Shown piece by piece: positions 52,436 to 62,229 of a stretch of 64,000 nucleotides of DNA. Location of the stretch: contig JAGTXK010000073.1 in NCBI GenBank assembly GCA_019096195.1, forward strand, positions 1,116,001 through 1,180,000, given 5' to 3'. The DNA is from Boletus sp. NGJ (taxonomy: Eukaryota; Basidiomycota; Agaricomycetes; Boletales; Boletaceae). The notes beneath the pieces were generated by a model that worked only from the letters and a program-made list of their open reading frames with translations, searched no databases and was not told the origin of the DNA. Numbering within the stretch: the stretch's first letter is position 1; the number at the start of each line of letters is the position of its first letter. The translations under genes and the position numbers were made by a program.

Positions 52436-52449
52436 AAAAAAAAAAAAAA
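52436..52449 (-). terminator. RNA polymerase III terminator of tRNA-Met
   Basis: A run of 14 T on the minus strand begins three bases after the discriminator base. This is the standard pol III stop signal. Confidence 0.9.
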
Positions 52450-52451
52450 CA

Positions 52452-52556
52452 TGCCCGCTGCAAGGTTCGAACTTGCGACCTCAGGATTGCGTAACTACAA
52501 AGTTACTCATATTTTCGATATGAGACCTGCGCTCTAACCAACTGAGCCAAGCGGGC
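52452..52556 (-). tRNA. tRNA-Met (CAT), elongator type, with a 31-nt intron
   Basis: The acceptor stem GCCCGCT pairs perfectly with AGCGGGC, with discriminator A. The D arm is GCTCAGTTGGTTAGAGC. The anticodon loop reads CTCATAA once the intron is removed, and the T arm is GCAAG-TTCGAAC-CTTGC. The intron (52518-52488) sits after position 37, the standard nuclear site. The mature RNA would be 74 nt before CCA addition. Confidence 0.95.
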
Positions 52557-52704
52557 TGTGTGAGACCTGCTCGCCTCGGGATTGAGATAGAGGCAATGTG
52601 CCGTGGGAAAGCGCACAAGGATCGAGTTGAGTTGATTTCTACTACTCTATTCTGAGAAAGACTGTCACCGGCGTCGCCGCCACGCAAGCAAACGCTTTCC
52701 CTCC

Positions 52705-54868
52705 ATGCTCAACACTCGCAAAAGGGAGGCATCTGATCCCCTTCTCCCGACCAGACAACCGAAGCATCCACGCGTTGAACAAAACACTCGGAGTATTGGT
52801 GGGCTCACTGCACATACCCGCCTGCCCGCTCGTTGGTACCAGCTAGGACGCGAGGCCGTCAAACTCGTCTCAGACACAATAATGGTTTTGGGATCGCGTG
52901 CATCTCCGTCAACCAGCTTGCCGAACCATCCACCCCGGCTACAACGTTTGCTCCCGCCTCCTCGTCCACCGATACCAAACGAATCCTATCCTCACGACCA
53001 TCAGATTCGAACGGGGCTTTCATCATCTCTCCAGTCCGATCAATATTCCATGCAGACTCCCCTCAATTCCACTCGTGATTCTGGCAGTTCACTACAGTCG
53101 ACATCCACGACTGGGTTCACATCGGTCTCTCACTCAACCGCCTTGCCTCACCATCAGACAGGGGATGACCTTCTGGCCGGTTCCGTACAGCAGTGCCGAA
53201 GGGCAGAAGAGATAAACAACATTTTATATCAGAGGAAGAATAAAGAGCACATCTATGCTCGAAAGGTGTGCATCGTCATGTCTGCAGAATACTGCCACTC
53301 TAGGCTCACCCGTTCATCCCCGTGTAACGTAGCACAAAGCCAAAGTGAAAGAGGATAGAATGAAAGATAGAGAGGCCGTGATGACGGAACTGTTCGACCT
53401 CAGGCGAGCAAGTGGTACTGCACACGCCTTTGAGTCTTTTGTTTGTCTTACCATCATTTTTGTCAGGATACAAGTCAAATTTGGAGGACTTCAAATGTAA
53501 AGTACCCATTTCCCTCAAGTGCTCGAGTGTTGACCTGTTTTGCTAGCGTACATGGATTACCAAGCTCGACTCGAGCATTTGAACGATCGTGACACCCTGT
53601 CGCGTACGTATCACAAATTACCTGTGGCACACATCTCGTGTTCATGTTTCATTCGAGCCTCGGCGTCTCTGACAGACCTACGCCTGAAGGAAGATACACC
53701 CAACTTGTCACACCGTCATTCGTTCTCCGGTGTATGCCATCTGAGTATACACGATGGTCATTATTCTTATTATTTTTTAGTACGCGGATGTCCCCTTCTT
53801 GGAAAATGCAAAGAACAAGTTGCTGCGAACATTGGCAAGGTTCGTCGTTGGGCTACTGCGCGTCAGCGACGACGACGCTGATTTTTATTGTTATTACCCC
53901 AACATTAGTCCGCCGACGAAGCCCTTCTCGACCCACGACCGGCTTCGTCAAGAAGCGCGCAGGAAGGATGAGGAAATAGAACAGCGTTTCCGCCCTTCTC
54001 TTCCCAAGTCGCTCCCTCCGGAAATCGACAGATGTGTAGACGACCTTCTGGCCAAGCAAGGGGTTATCTCGAAGATAGCACGGGAACAGGTTTATGACAA
54101 GGACCTTTCACGTCTACTTCCGTGCCAATGGCTAAATGACGAGCTTATCAACTTTTACGGTGCGATGATCCTTGAGCGCTCAGAGGCCTGTAAAAAGAAC
54201 CCTGGAGCAAATGGAAGAAGAAAACCCTTGAATGTACATTACTTCAATACCTTCTTCTGGTCCAAGTTGCACGGTGAGGGATACGAGCGGGCTAGGCTTG
54301 CAAAATGGACCAAGAAGGTGCGACCACTTTTCAATCTTCCGCCCGGCTTTCTAACATTTTCTTAGTTCGACATCTTTTCAAAAGATGTCATCCTTATTCC
54401 CATCAATCATAACAATTCTCATTGGAGTGGTGCCGCCATTAACTTTCGTCGCAAACGGATAGAGTCATACGACAGCATGAACCTCGACCGACATCAAGTA
54501 TTCAAGGTTGAGTGCCTTGTTTTCCATTTCGAATGCTACATCTTAATCCCATCGACAGAATATTCGTCACTACCTTGACCTCGAACATCAGAATAAGAAG
54601 AAGAAACCATTTGATTTTACGGGTTGGGTGAACCATGTCCCAGATGTTAGGATCCCTGTACACGCAGAGATATGTGAGCTCATTTTTCCCTTTACAGGAT
54701 ACCCCACAACAGGAAAACGGCTACGACTGTGGTGTCTTTACGTGCCAATTCTTGGAGGCATTGTCGCGAGGGGAAGAGACATTTAATTTCTCGCAGCGAG
54801 ATATGGCTTATCTCCGGAGACGAATGATTTGGGAGATTGGACAGGCCAAGTTTCTTGATGTCCCATAG
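52705..54868 (+). CDS. ULP1: SUMO protease Ulp1, C48 cysteine peptidase
   Basis: Ulp1 matures SUMO and removes it from conjugates. The N-terminal part (MLNTRKREASDPLL, start 52705) is basic, Ser/Pro-rich and probably disordered, as in nuclear-pore-targeted Ulp1. The peptidase core reads ISKIAREQVYDKDLSRLLPC, QWLNDELINFYGAMI and VHYFNTFFWSKL. The catalytic His is in NNSHWSGA, Asp in ESYDSMN, oxyanion Gln in TPQQENGYDCG and Cys in DCGVF. It ends WEIGQAKFLDVP. Several short introns separate these blocks, including one between the His/Asp block and NIRHYLDLEHQNKK. All four active-site residues are intact. The gene lies next to the tRNA gene and converges on BET1. Confidence 0.94.
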
Positions 54869-55023
54869 CGTTGCTGCTTTACCCGCCCGTGGTGTTGGAG
54901 TCATGCTGAGATTTATCTGTGGTATTCAGAGCATTATTTTTTCAGCTATAATGACAGCGGTATTGAATCACGATAAGCGCAGTAGAGGTCAAACGTTCAA
55001 TCGCGGTGTCAGAGCTCGTGTTC

Positions 55024-55614
55024 TCATCGTCGAAACCACCATACAATGATAAAGAACCAGAAGACGAAGACTAGGAATATGATGTACCATAACCATCGAC
55101 AGCCTTGCCGCTCTGCCATGTTGTTCATTCGGCGGAAGGTCCCTGCGAGGATACCTGACGTCTCCGCAAACGCGTCATTCTAGTAGCAGCATCTTAGCCG
55201 AAAAACTGAGAGGACGGAAATAAATGAGCGTGCCATCTGACTGAGCTGAACAGTCGACTCCCGGACTTCGTTCCCGATACCAATCGTTATCTTTGGGAGG
55301 TAAACCAGATGAGTACCGACCACGAACAGAGACGCCGCCGCCGCACGAGACCACGTACATCTTTCAGCATCTTGACTTTGGCAGACAAACCCTCGAGTTG
55401 TTCATCGTTCTGGCCCTCCAGGTCATCAGCGTAGCGGTGCCCCGGTGGTGCGTGAAGTGGAAGTTCGAACGGAGACGAACGTCCCGAGGCAGGGGGTGTC
55501 AAGCCGCCAAGCAGAGCAGAGCGATCACGCAGTGAATTTGGTGCACGGAAGCTTTGGGGAGATTTCAGTCACCCCGGGCAATGTTCTGGGCAAGAGTCCT
55601 CACCGTTGGGACAT
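55024..55614 (-). CDS. BET1: Bet1-like SNARE, ER-Golgi traffic
   Basis: Bet1 is a Qc-type SNARE for ER-to-Golgi vesicle fusion. Exons 55614-55604, 55551-55359, 55290-55234 and 55179-55024 give 138 aa. The first coding exon is 11 nt (MSQ plus two bases of Arg) joining FRAPNSLRDRSALLGG. The SNARE motif runs NDEQLEGLSAKVKMLKD, ITIGIGNEVRESTVQLSQM, NDAFAETSGILAGTFRRM. The tail anchor is WLWYIIFLVFVFWFFIIVWW followed by FRR. The third intron (55233-55180) starts GC (AGATG|GCACGC). The nearby GT sites break the frame, and the GC junction restores the Gln-Met-Asn-Asp block at the centre of the SNARE helix. Confidence 0.93.
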
Positions 55615-55987
55615 TCCGAGAAGATGTAAAACTAGCTGTACGTCTCGGATGGTGGATGTGTATCTTGTTGGGCCGCTTAAGTTCACTTCCACGTATTACC
55701 GTGACCGCAGTTCCCGTGCAGACTCATCCGAATTCGATCGAACTGTAACAAGCATGCGGATATTAAGTCCAGCCACATATCAGGCGTGCATGTAAATAAT
55801 ACGTATAGGTATAAGTCAAGAAAATAGAGCCGGGAAAACCGCAGAGACTGGACGCAAATCTAGATACGCGGGTAATAGGATGCAAAAAGACCTCGAGGGA
55901 TGTGGGTGAAACGTCCACCATACTGAGTCAACAAGATGGTAAACAGCGCGAAATAATACAAGTCCAATTATTCGACAAAGTGCGCTT
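55615..55987. other. Intergenic region (BET1 promoter, UPF0658 3' flank)
   Basis: About 370 bp lie between two leftward genes. No conserved frame, repeat or RNA gene is visible. Confidence 0.5.
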
Positions 55988-57597
55988 TCAGTCAATGCTC
56001 ATCCGGTTCGGGTTCATGCTCATAGGTCTGCCATGGACTTGTTTAGACCCATTTCCGCGGGCTTGCGCCTTGTTTCTCGCAACTTGCAGACAAAACGATT
56101 AGTTGTTAAAACATGAAATTATAGCCACCTCTTACTCGAGTCTTTGAGTCCCCTGCCGAAATTCCGCATCACAATCGCCGTGAAAACGATGGTTATAAGC
56201 AAGAGCAAAATCGCAATCGCAGCTGTTCGGATGTTTATTTAGCACATCCAGATGACAGGGAACAAGATGAAGCTCACAGAAAGTGGTAAGCGAATGCCAT
56301 ACTTGAGCGTAGTCCGTGTCGCGATACTTTAACAGTTTGTATGTCTATCGACAGGTCAACATGGCGGAAAGAAAAGAAAAGAGAGCCAGCTTGCTTTGTA
56401 GACGAAGTAAACCAATGCTCCTATGCATCCTGCCATGAATGTTGCCATCATCCACCTGTTCTCGTGGCGCGCTGCCAAGTGACCTTCGACAATAAGAACG
56501 ACGGACAAGGGAAGAGCTGCCCAGGTAACATAGTATTCCCAGTCGGTGTTCGAGAGGACTAGCCAGATGAACTGGACGCAAAAACCGACCCAAAAGAAGA
56601 GATCGAACTTGATGAGACAATGAAAAATCTGATAGCTAGCATACATTTTCTTGATGCGACGGTCGGCGCCAAGGAATTTGTACACCTTCCACCCGAACTC
56701 GTTGTAGATTTTCCATCCGAGGGCAATGTAAGATATTTCCGCGGCGGAAATGACCGCTGGAATGATGTTCGTAAGGATACTAACTGGTATGTGGATAACG
56801 CCTGCTGAGGTTGTCGTCGAGTTTTGGATTTCTCCGATTTGTATGATAGCGTAGAGGAGGAAAAGAAGATTGAACAATCTATGACAAAATATCAGAAAGG
56901 TGTGGCAGTCTTTCCGAACCAACTGACATGAGACAGATGAATTGCAGGGTATTTCGGGCGTACACTGCATCCACGGCGAGAACGAATTGAAATACGCTGC
57001 GCTGGATATCAAAACATGGACGAGGATGGAATGGAGATGCATACTGTGCTAGTGCGAATACGCTGAGGTATACAGGCATTTTGATACTTCCAGATTCCTG
57101 CAACCGAACGAGAAGATCACTCTCAATGGCGAGATCTATCGTCGTCTCGACGAGGACAGTTATCACGAAAAGGCGACATGCCCAAGAGTCAGGGAGAACC
57201 TTTGAGGCGATGAGAAGATGGTTTTTTGAGAAGAGAGTGGGCAGGCGCTCACGTGCTGCCACCATTTCCTGTGATCGTCCAACTTTTCTTGTCTGGCCCT
57301 TGGTGGATAGCTCTGAGGGAGGCCAGGAGGGTCTCCTGCCTCATCATGGGACTTGCCACTGGGAAACGGGGATTTGCAGTCGAGGGAATAGGATGGGTCT
57401 CGGGATTCAGAGTCATCGATGGGGGTGGTTTGAACTTTGAAGGTCTGATGGCGGGATATCCTCGAGTACGGCTCTGCATATTGATCAACGAGGTCGTCAT
57501 ATGAAGACTTGACGTCGTCCGGGCGAGGGTGGTTGTTGTAGTGGGATGTGAGGTAGTCTGTGGAGCGGTCACCGAGATTCGTGAGGGGATGAGCCAT
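55988..57597 (-). CDS. UPF0658 Golgi-type membrane protein
   Basis: The family is conserved in fungi and placed in the Golgi in fission yeast; its biochemical role is unknown. The start at 57597 gives MAHPLTNLGDRSTDY and a charged soluble head ending HRKWWQHV. About eight membrane segments follow, with blocks RLFVITVLVETTIDLAI, QFVLAVDAVYARNTLQFICL, LFNLLFLLYAIIQIGEIQ, IPAVISAAEISYIALGWKIY, KMYASYQIFHCLIKFDLFFW and HENRWMMATFMAGCIGALVY. The C-terminus reads WHSLTTFS, an Ile/Leu helix, NFGRGLKDS and the tail RMSID. The intron at 56394-56345 is best read as GC-AG (GTCTACAAA|GCAAGC), with a 50-nt length like its neighbours. Confidence 0.9.
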
Positions 57598-57777
57598 CTG
57601 GAAAAGAAAGAGCGTGAGGGGAAGAGTCGTCCTGCGAGCGTGTAAGGAACGGAAAGTTTCAACGTCGAGAGCCACTCAGTAACTGCGCTCAAAGATGTTT
57701 GACCCGCTTTGTGTGTATACGTGGGAGACTTCGCCTAACTATACATCGTATCCCGTAAAGTACAGCAAGCAGGCATA

Positions 57778-59322
57778 TCATGACCCATCCGTATCCGTCG
57801 AAGATCCCGTTTCTTCGCCTTCTACATCTAGCCGTCATGTCAGCCTCACTCACAATCGCGCAGCCGTCCCACATACCAATCAGATAGTCTGGCTCGATCC
57901 GCACCGGCAGTGGTGGGGGCCGAGGCGGGCTCGGACGCTTCGTCTGTCCCGCTAATGCACCCCTGCCCATCCCCGTCTTGCTGCCTTTCGGGCGTCCGCG
58001 TTTCGGCGGACCTGTCCCAGCGGGACTCTTGGCAGGGATGACAGAACCGCCGACTGGCGTACCAACGGATGATTGGGATCCAGGCGTAGAAGACCGTTCT
58101 CTGTCCAAAAACGAGACCTTCGACGACGATCGCAGCTTGGAGGGGACCTTGGACTGTGAGGAAGGGACCTGAAGAGGCTACAACATGAAGAGACGGCTAA
58201 ACAATTGAGAGAAGCAAACCTGATTCGCAAGGCTGTCCAGCCCTGCCTTTAGTCGAGAAACAGGGGACCCTGGTCACGTCAACATCCAGCAGCGAACACA
58301 CCAATGCGGCAACGTACTAGTTGTCTTCTGTTTTTTTGGCTTCTTGACTGGGGACGTTTGTGGTGAACCTGGCTGCTTTCGTATGTGAATAGTAGACTCA
58401 TGGGAAGAGCATACCGTGACAAAGTGACCCACCCTTTTACGCTTGATATTGAAATCCGCTTCATCTATGGCACAATGAGATGATACATCTGGTTCTTGGA
58501 GAGTAGCAGATACCAGCAAGTTTACCCTTGGATTTTGCCTTTGTTTTCCCGTTGGAGTTGTCGTCCGAGATGTTACCATTCTCCGAGCCAAGATACGGCG
58601 ATGCCGACCGCCCAGAGTCAATTGGGATCCTGAAAACGGTTGGTCCGCCAACACAGTAGAATTTTATTGACGTCATACTTCGTTTTGAGATTTGTAGCAC
58701 GTGCTGCCCCACGTCGTACACCAGTTCCTACGCCCATACATGAACTGAGATGAGGAGCATATCTGTTTGAAGCGACCTTGGGACGACAATGGGCATTGCG
58801 ACATTGGGCAACGTAGTGGAGATTGAACAGACCTGACGTTTACACACCGTACACTCGAAAAATATGTTGCCATCCTTGGCAGTCGTCGGTGTACTCGTTC
58901 CGGTATTCGGGAGAGTCTTGCCCGGTGCTGACGATGATGCTTCGGTGCTCCCTGCGTCCTGCAACTGCGGTAACGCGTGTCCACTACTTCCATGAACTAT
59001 ACGAATTGGGTCCAAGATATGGTGGTTAACCAAATTGGACGAGCAGTGCCATGCAACAGACCCTACCTGTACAACAGCTGGGAGGGTATGAAGAGTCGAC
59101 CGACGTGTGGTAATGGAGTAAGCTCACCGTGTACGACATATTTGACACGGCACTCGACTCCGCGTGATTTCGTGGTGACCTTGTAGGGCAGTATCCATCA
59201 CAAGGTCGTCGAGCAAGGCTGAGAAGAGTCTCGCAGCCTGGATGCAGTCAGCGCTAAAACACGGCAGGGGTTGGGCAACATACAAGACTTGCAATAACGT
59301 CCTCTCTTTCTGACTTGGACAT
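57778..59322 (-). CDS. SGF11: SAGA-associated factor 11 (deubiquitinase-module subunit)
   Basis: Sgf11 anchors Ubp8, Sus1 and Sgf73 in the SAGA histone-H2B deubiquitinase module. The start at 59322 gives MSKSEREDVIASLAARLFSA and an N-terminal helix (LLDDLVMDTALQGHHEITRS). The Sgf11 C2HC zinc finger reads FFECTVCKRQ, joined across an intron to VASNRYAPHLSSCMGVG: Cys-x2-Cys-x11-His-x3-Cys. Beyond about 58660 the protein continues as a Ser/Lys/Pro-rich tail (SASPYLGSENGNISDDNSNG, DEADFNIKRKR, RGRPKGSKTG, an AT-hook-like block). It ends EPDYLIDVEGEETGSSTDTD and stops at 57778. This tail is longer than in yeast Sgf11. Some tail exon borders are approximate. CACGTGATC lies upstream at 59401. Confidence 0.85.
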
Positions 59323-59400
59323 GGCTCGCGTACGTTCTGGGAGTGTCCTTTGAGCAGATCGGGCTCCTCGACACCTGTTTAACCCATTAATCGCGTGGAG

Positions 59401-59406
59401 CACGTG
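59401..59406. promoter_or_regulatory. CACGTG box upstream of SGF11
   Basis: CACGTGATCT begins at 59401, about 80 bp upstream of the SGF11 start. The same 10-mer occurs between kinesin-6 and MTQ2 at 44027. Confidence 0.45.
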
Positions 59407-59431
59407 ATCTACATCGCATACTACTGTAGTT

Positions 59432-60911
59432 CTACGGTTTCGTGCTATTCGCCAATGCTTGGGCAGTAGATGGTACAAACCCTTCCTTTATCTTCTCGTC
59501 CCTCAGCTCACTGATAAGTTGCAACAAGGCGTCAATGGCTTCGCTCGATGTTTGAATATGTACCACAAGCCGTGAGCCGCTCAGTGCAATAGGATCTGGA
59601 AGAGCAGCAGCACGTTTCACCACCTCCCCATATTCGACACCAACGGTAGAAGGGTTGAAAAAGACCTGCACAAATACCTAAGCGAGGCTTATGGTATAGA
59701 GAAGGTTTTGTTTACCATGCACGTTTCCGCTGGACATAATATACCGACCCCTAGCTCCTCCAGCCCCCGTTGAAGGCGTCTAGCTAGTCCATGTACGCGG
59801 GGTAATTGCGGGAAGTTGTGGCTAAGTGCGTAAGCTGCGGAAGCCGCGAGGATTCCTGTTTGTCGCATCCCCCCTCCGAAAGCTTTGCGGAACCAGCGAG
59901 CTTTGTTGATGAACACCTTTGACCCAACGAGGCATGTTCCGACTGGAGCACCAAGACCTTTGCTGAGGCAAAGGCTAGCTGAGTCAAAAGGAGCACAGAG
60001 CTCTGACAATGATATCTTTGTCTCAACAGCTACATGCCAAAGACGGGCACCATCAAGGTGCATCAGAATGTCGTTGTCCCGAGCGAACCTAGAAATTTTG
60101 ATGATATCGTTTTGGGGGAAGATCGTGCCGTTCAGGGTATTCTCGAGACAGATGAGACGGGTTGGCGCACTAGCTGATAACAAATCAACAGTTATCTGAA
60201 TGAAGGAGGCACCTACACGTGGATATCGGACTCCAACACGGCCTTGGCCTTTACGTCCTCCACAGTTAAGTGGTGACCTTTTAAGTGATCAGTACAAAAC
60301 CAGGCTTGAATTGGGCGGAAACAGACCGTTCGAAGGTGTAACGGGGACTGGATAAGCCCCTGAGTGCATGGCAGCACCTCCTGCTTCGTATCTACAATAT
60401 GTCTCGTACGGTCAACACTGCGACTTGAGGATGTAAGGGTACCGGGACATACTCATTGATATGACTTCGGACATCAGTGAGGACTGAAAAAGGTGGCTGG
60501 TGCAAGTGTGTTCGTATTGCTAACTGGTTACTGAGTGTCCCGCTAGACACAAAGAGCGCGCCTTCCTTTCCGGTGAGTTGTGCCATGTGGTTCTCAATGG
60601 CAGAGGTGCAAGGTTCATGAAAGACGGCATCTCCAATTGATGCTCGTACAGCGTACTCGTACATCGCCTTGGTCGGTACTGGATAAACGGTTGCTTGAGC
60701 ACGGATTCCCATGCATGGTATCCTGACTTTCCCCCACCTGTGATTGTATCGGCTTATCACGATGGGAGAAGGTACGGGAAGGATATGAGACAATCTCACT
60801 AACGAAGCTCCTGGACACTTCTCTAAGCTGTGTTTCGTTGTCTGCCTCCTGAGTTGGAGTTAGGACATCCACCTTGACCTGTTCAATGATCCCTTGCAGC
60901 TTTGGATCCAT
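59432..60911 (-). CDS. L-threonine aldolase (low-specificity, PLP-dependent)
   Basis: It cleaves threonine to glycine and acetaldehyde. Family blocks in order are PTKAMYEYAVRASIGDAVF, ENHMAQLTGKEGALFVSSG, LSNQLAIRTHLHQPPF, RLICLENTLNGTIFPQ, ILMHLDGARLWHVAVE, LCLSKGLGAPVG with the PLP-binding Lys, RWFRKAFGGGMRQTGILAA, and a C-terminal VVHIQTSSEAIDALLQLISEL. It stops at 59432. The N-terminus is the weak point. An ATG at 60911 opens MDPKLQGIIEQVKVD and reaches VSRSF, but the usual R-S-D-T motif that should follow is not restored by any ordinary GT-AG junction I could find. Start and first junctions are therefore provisional. Confidence 0.88.
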
Positions 60912-61199
60912 CGACGCTGAGAGGAAACAGTGGATTATCGAGCTATGAGAAACCGGATGCATGAATGCTGACAATTCTGTGTGGCTAAGCGAACCCTCGC
61001 ACCGATTTAATGGTTCGAAAACTTGGCTGTCCCACCGGTTGTACACTTCAAGCTTGGTAGTTGCGATTTTCCTTGCGCGGGCGGACGCATACTGGACGAG
61101 AAACTCATCTTATCTTATCGAGATTACATAAGGGTGGGTCATGGTGTCCTGGCATGAGCCTGAGTCAAGAGCAGCGCCTTTTCATCTTCTTCCATTACG

Positions 61200-61595
61200 A
61201 TGGGTAACGTGCGTAGAATCTAAAAAACCTCATACTGGATACTCACATGCGACCGATCGATGATAGGGTGCTAAAGCTGCTCAAAAGCGTGAACGGAATG
61301 CCAGCAAGCATGCAGACAAGGGTCCAACCAGTCGCACCAAGGTCAACGAAGCTGCCAAAAGCATCATCTGCACAACCTGCAGACAGACTTTTGTGCGTCC
61401 CATCACACAAATCCATCAATCGACGTCGTTGATGGGATTTTCTTGTCACAGTTATTAACGACACGGGCTCCAGCGTGAGTTTTACGATGATCAGTGAGTC
61501 ATTATTTTACACGGGTGCATTGCAGATTAGAGGAGCATGCTCAGAACAAGCACTCCAAGACGCTAGCTGAGTGCTTCCCCAGCTTCGCCAACTGA
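61200..61595 (+). CDS. 75-aa C2H2-type zinc-finger protein of the At2g23090-like (zf-met2/4F5) family
   Basis: This gene is visible only by splicing. Exon 1 (61200-61208) is nine bases, MGN. Exon 2 (61267-61392) reads GAKAAQKRERNASKHADKG and NEAAKSIICTTCRQTF. Exon 3 (61452-61474) reads LLTTRAP. Exon 4 (61526-61595) reads ALEEHAQNKHSKTLAECFPS, then Phe-Ala-Asn and stop. Total 76 codons, the family's usual size. The finger is Cys-x2-Cys with His residues in EEHAQNKH. Small proteins of this pattern (MGNG.KA..KRERN and HSK.L.ECFP) occur across fungi, plants and animals. Their function is poorly known, and the basic N-terminus suggests nucleic-acid contact. Introns are 51-59 nt with normal GT-AG borders. 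Confidence 0.9.
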
Positions 61596-61732
61596 TGGGT
61601 AGTATACCCCGTGTTTGTATGCATAGTCTAGTGTGGATTGGGGCGGGCCCACTATGGAATGGGCGAGGATTCGTCTGTCGAAGCTGCACTGAATGTGAAA
61701 TTAATAATGGCAAATTCGTCAAACGCACCTTC

Positions 61733-62123
61733 TCAGAGCCCGAAGGAGGTGGCCCCGGTTGCTTGTGCATTGGCTCCTGCGCTCTGCATTTTCTCGCCAA
61801 CTTTTTTGTTGACCTCGAAAAATTTTGCAACACATCGGTCTATGCAAACACTCTCCCCCTTGTTAAGGTCGCCCTCAGTGTAGCGTGGGCTGATGCACTT
61901 GCTGTGACATGATCTATACGGTGCTGAGTAGGAATGCATACGTCTCAGTTGGCTGAACCTACGCGACAATGCGGTTGAAGACGTCTGAGACCATGTCGAT
62001 CCTGGAGAGTGTCAGTAAACGGCAACGACAGGAGCGATGCACTAACTCGTTGATGGCCATCTCAATGCGCTCATGATTGACGCCTCCCGAAGTCGCAGCA
62101 GGGGTGCGACCGAACATGGACAT
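61733..62123 (-). CDS. TIM10: Mitochondrial intermembrane-space chaperone Tim10
   Basis: Tim9-Tim10 hexamers escort hydrophobic inner- and outer-membrane precursors across the intermembrane space. Exons 62123-62047, 62001-61963 and 61913-61733 give 98 aa. The product reads [14 protein letters not shown], then [16 protein letters not shown], then the twin CX3C motifs SCHSKCIS and [15 protein letters not shown] that form the two disulfides. The C-terminal tail is short and Ala/Gly-rich ([17 protein letters not shown]). The conserved EGDLNKGES lies between the motifs. The start is 106 bp from that of the divergent UTP4. Confidence 0.96.
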
Positions 62124-62229
62124 TTGAGCTGAACTTGAAGGTGAGCACTGCGCGAAAATATGTATGCTCACGTGACCACCGAGGACTCATCAAAAAAAGT
62201 AGCGGGATGGATTGCTCACTATAAAAGCC
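62124..62229. promoter_or_regulatory. Short divergent promoter with CACGTGA (TIM10 / UTP4)
   Basis: CACGTG at 62169-62174 lies in the middle of a 106-bp interval between opposed start codons. A TATAAAAG at 62220-62227 abuts the UTP4 ATG, too close to act as its TATA box. Confidence 0.55.

Noticed and set aside
61247-61432. 61-aa plus-strand frame MRPIDDRVLKLLKSV..
   Set aside because: It reads across intron 1 and in the wrong frame of the spliced zinc-finger gene.
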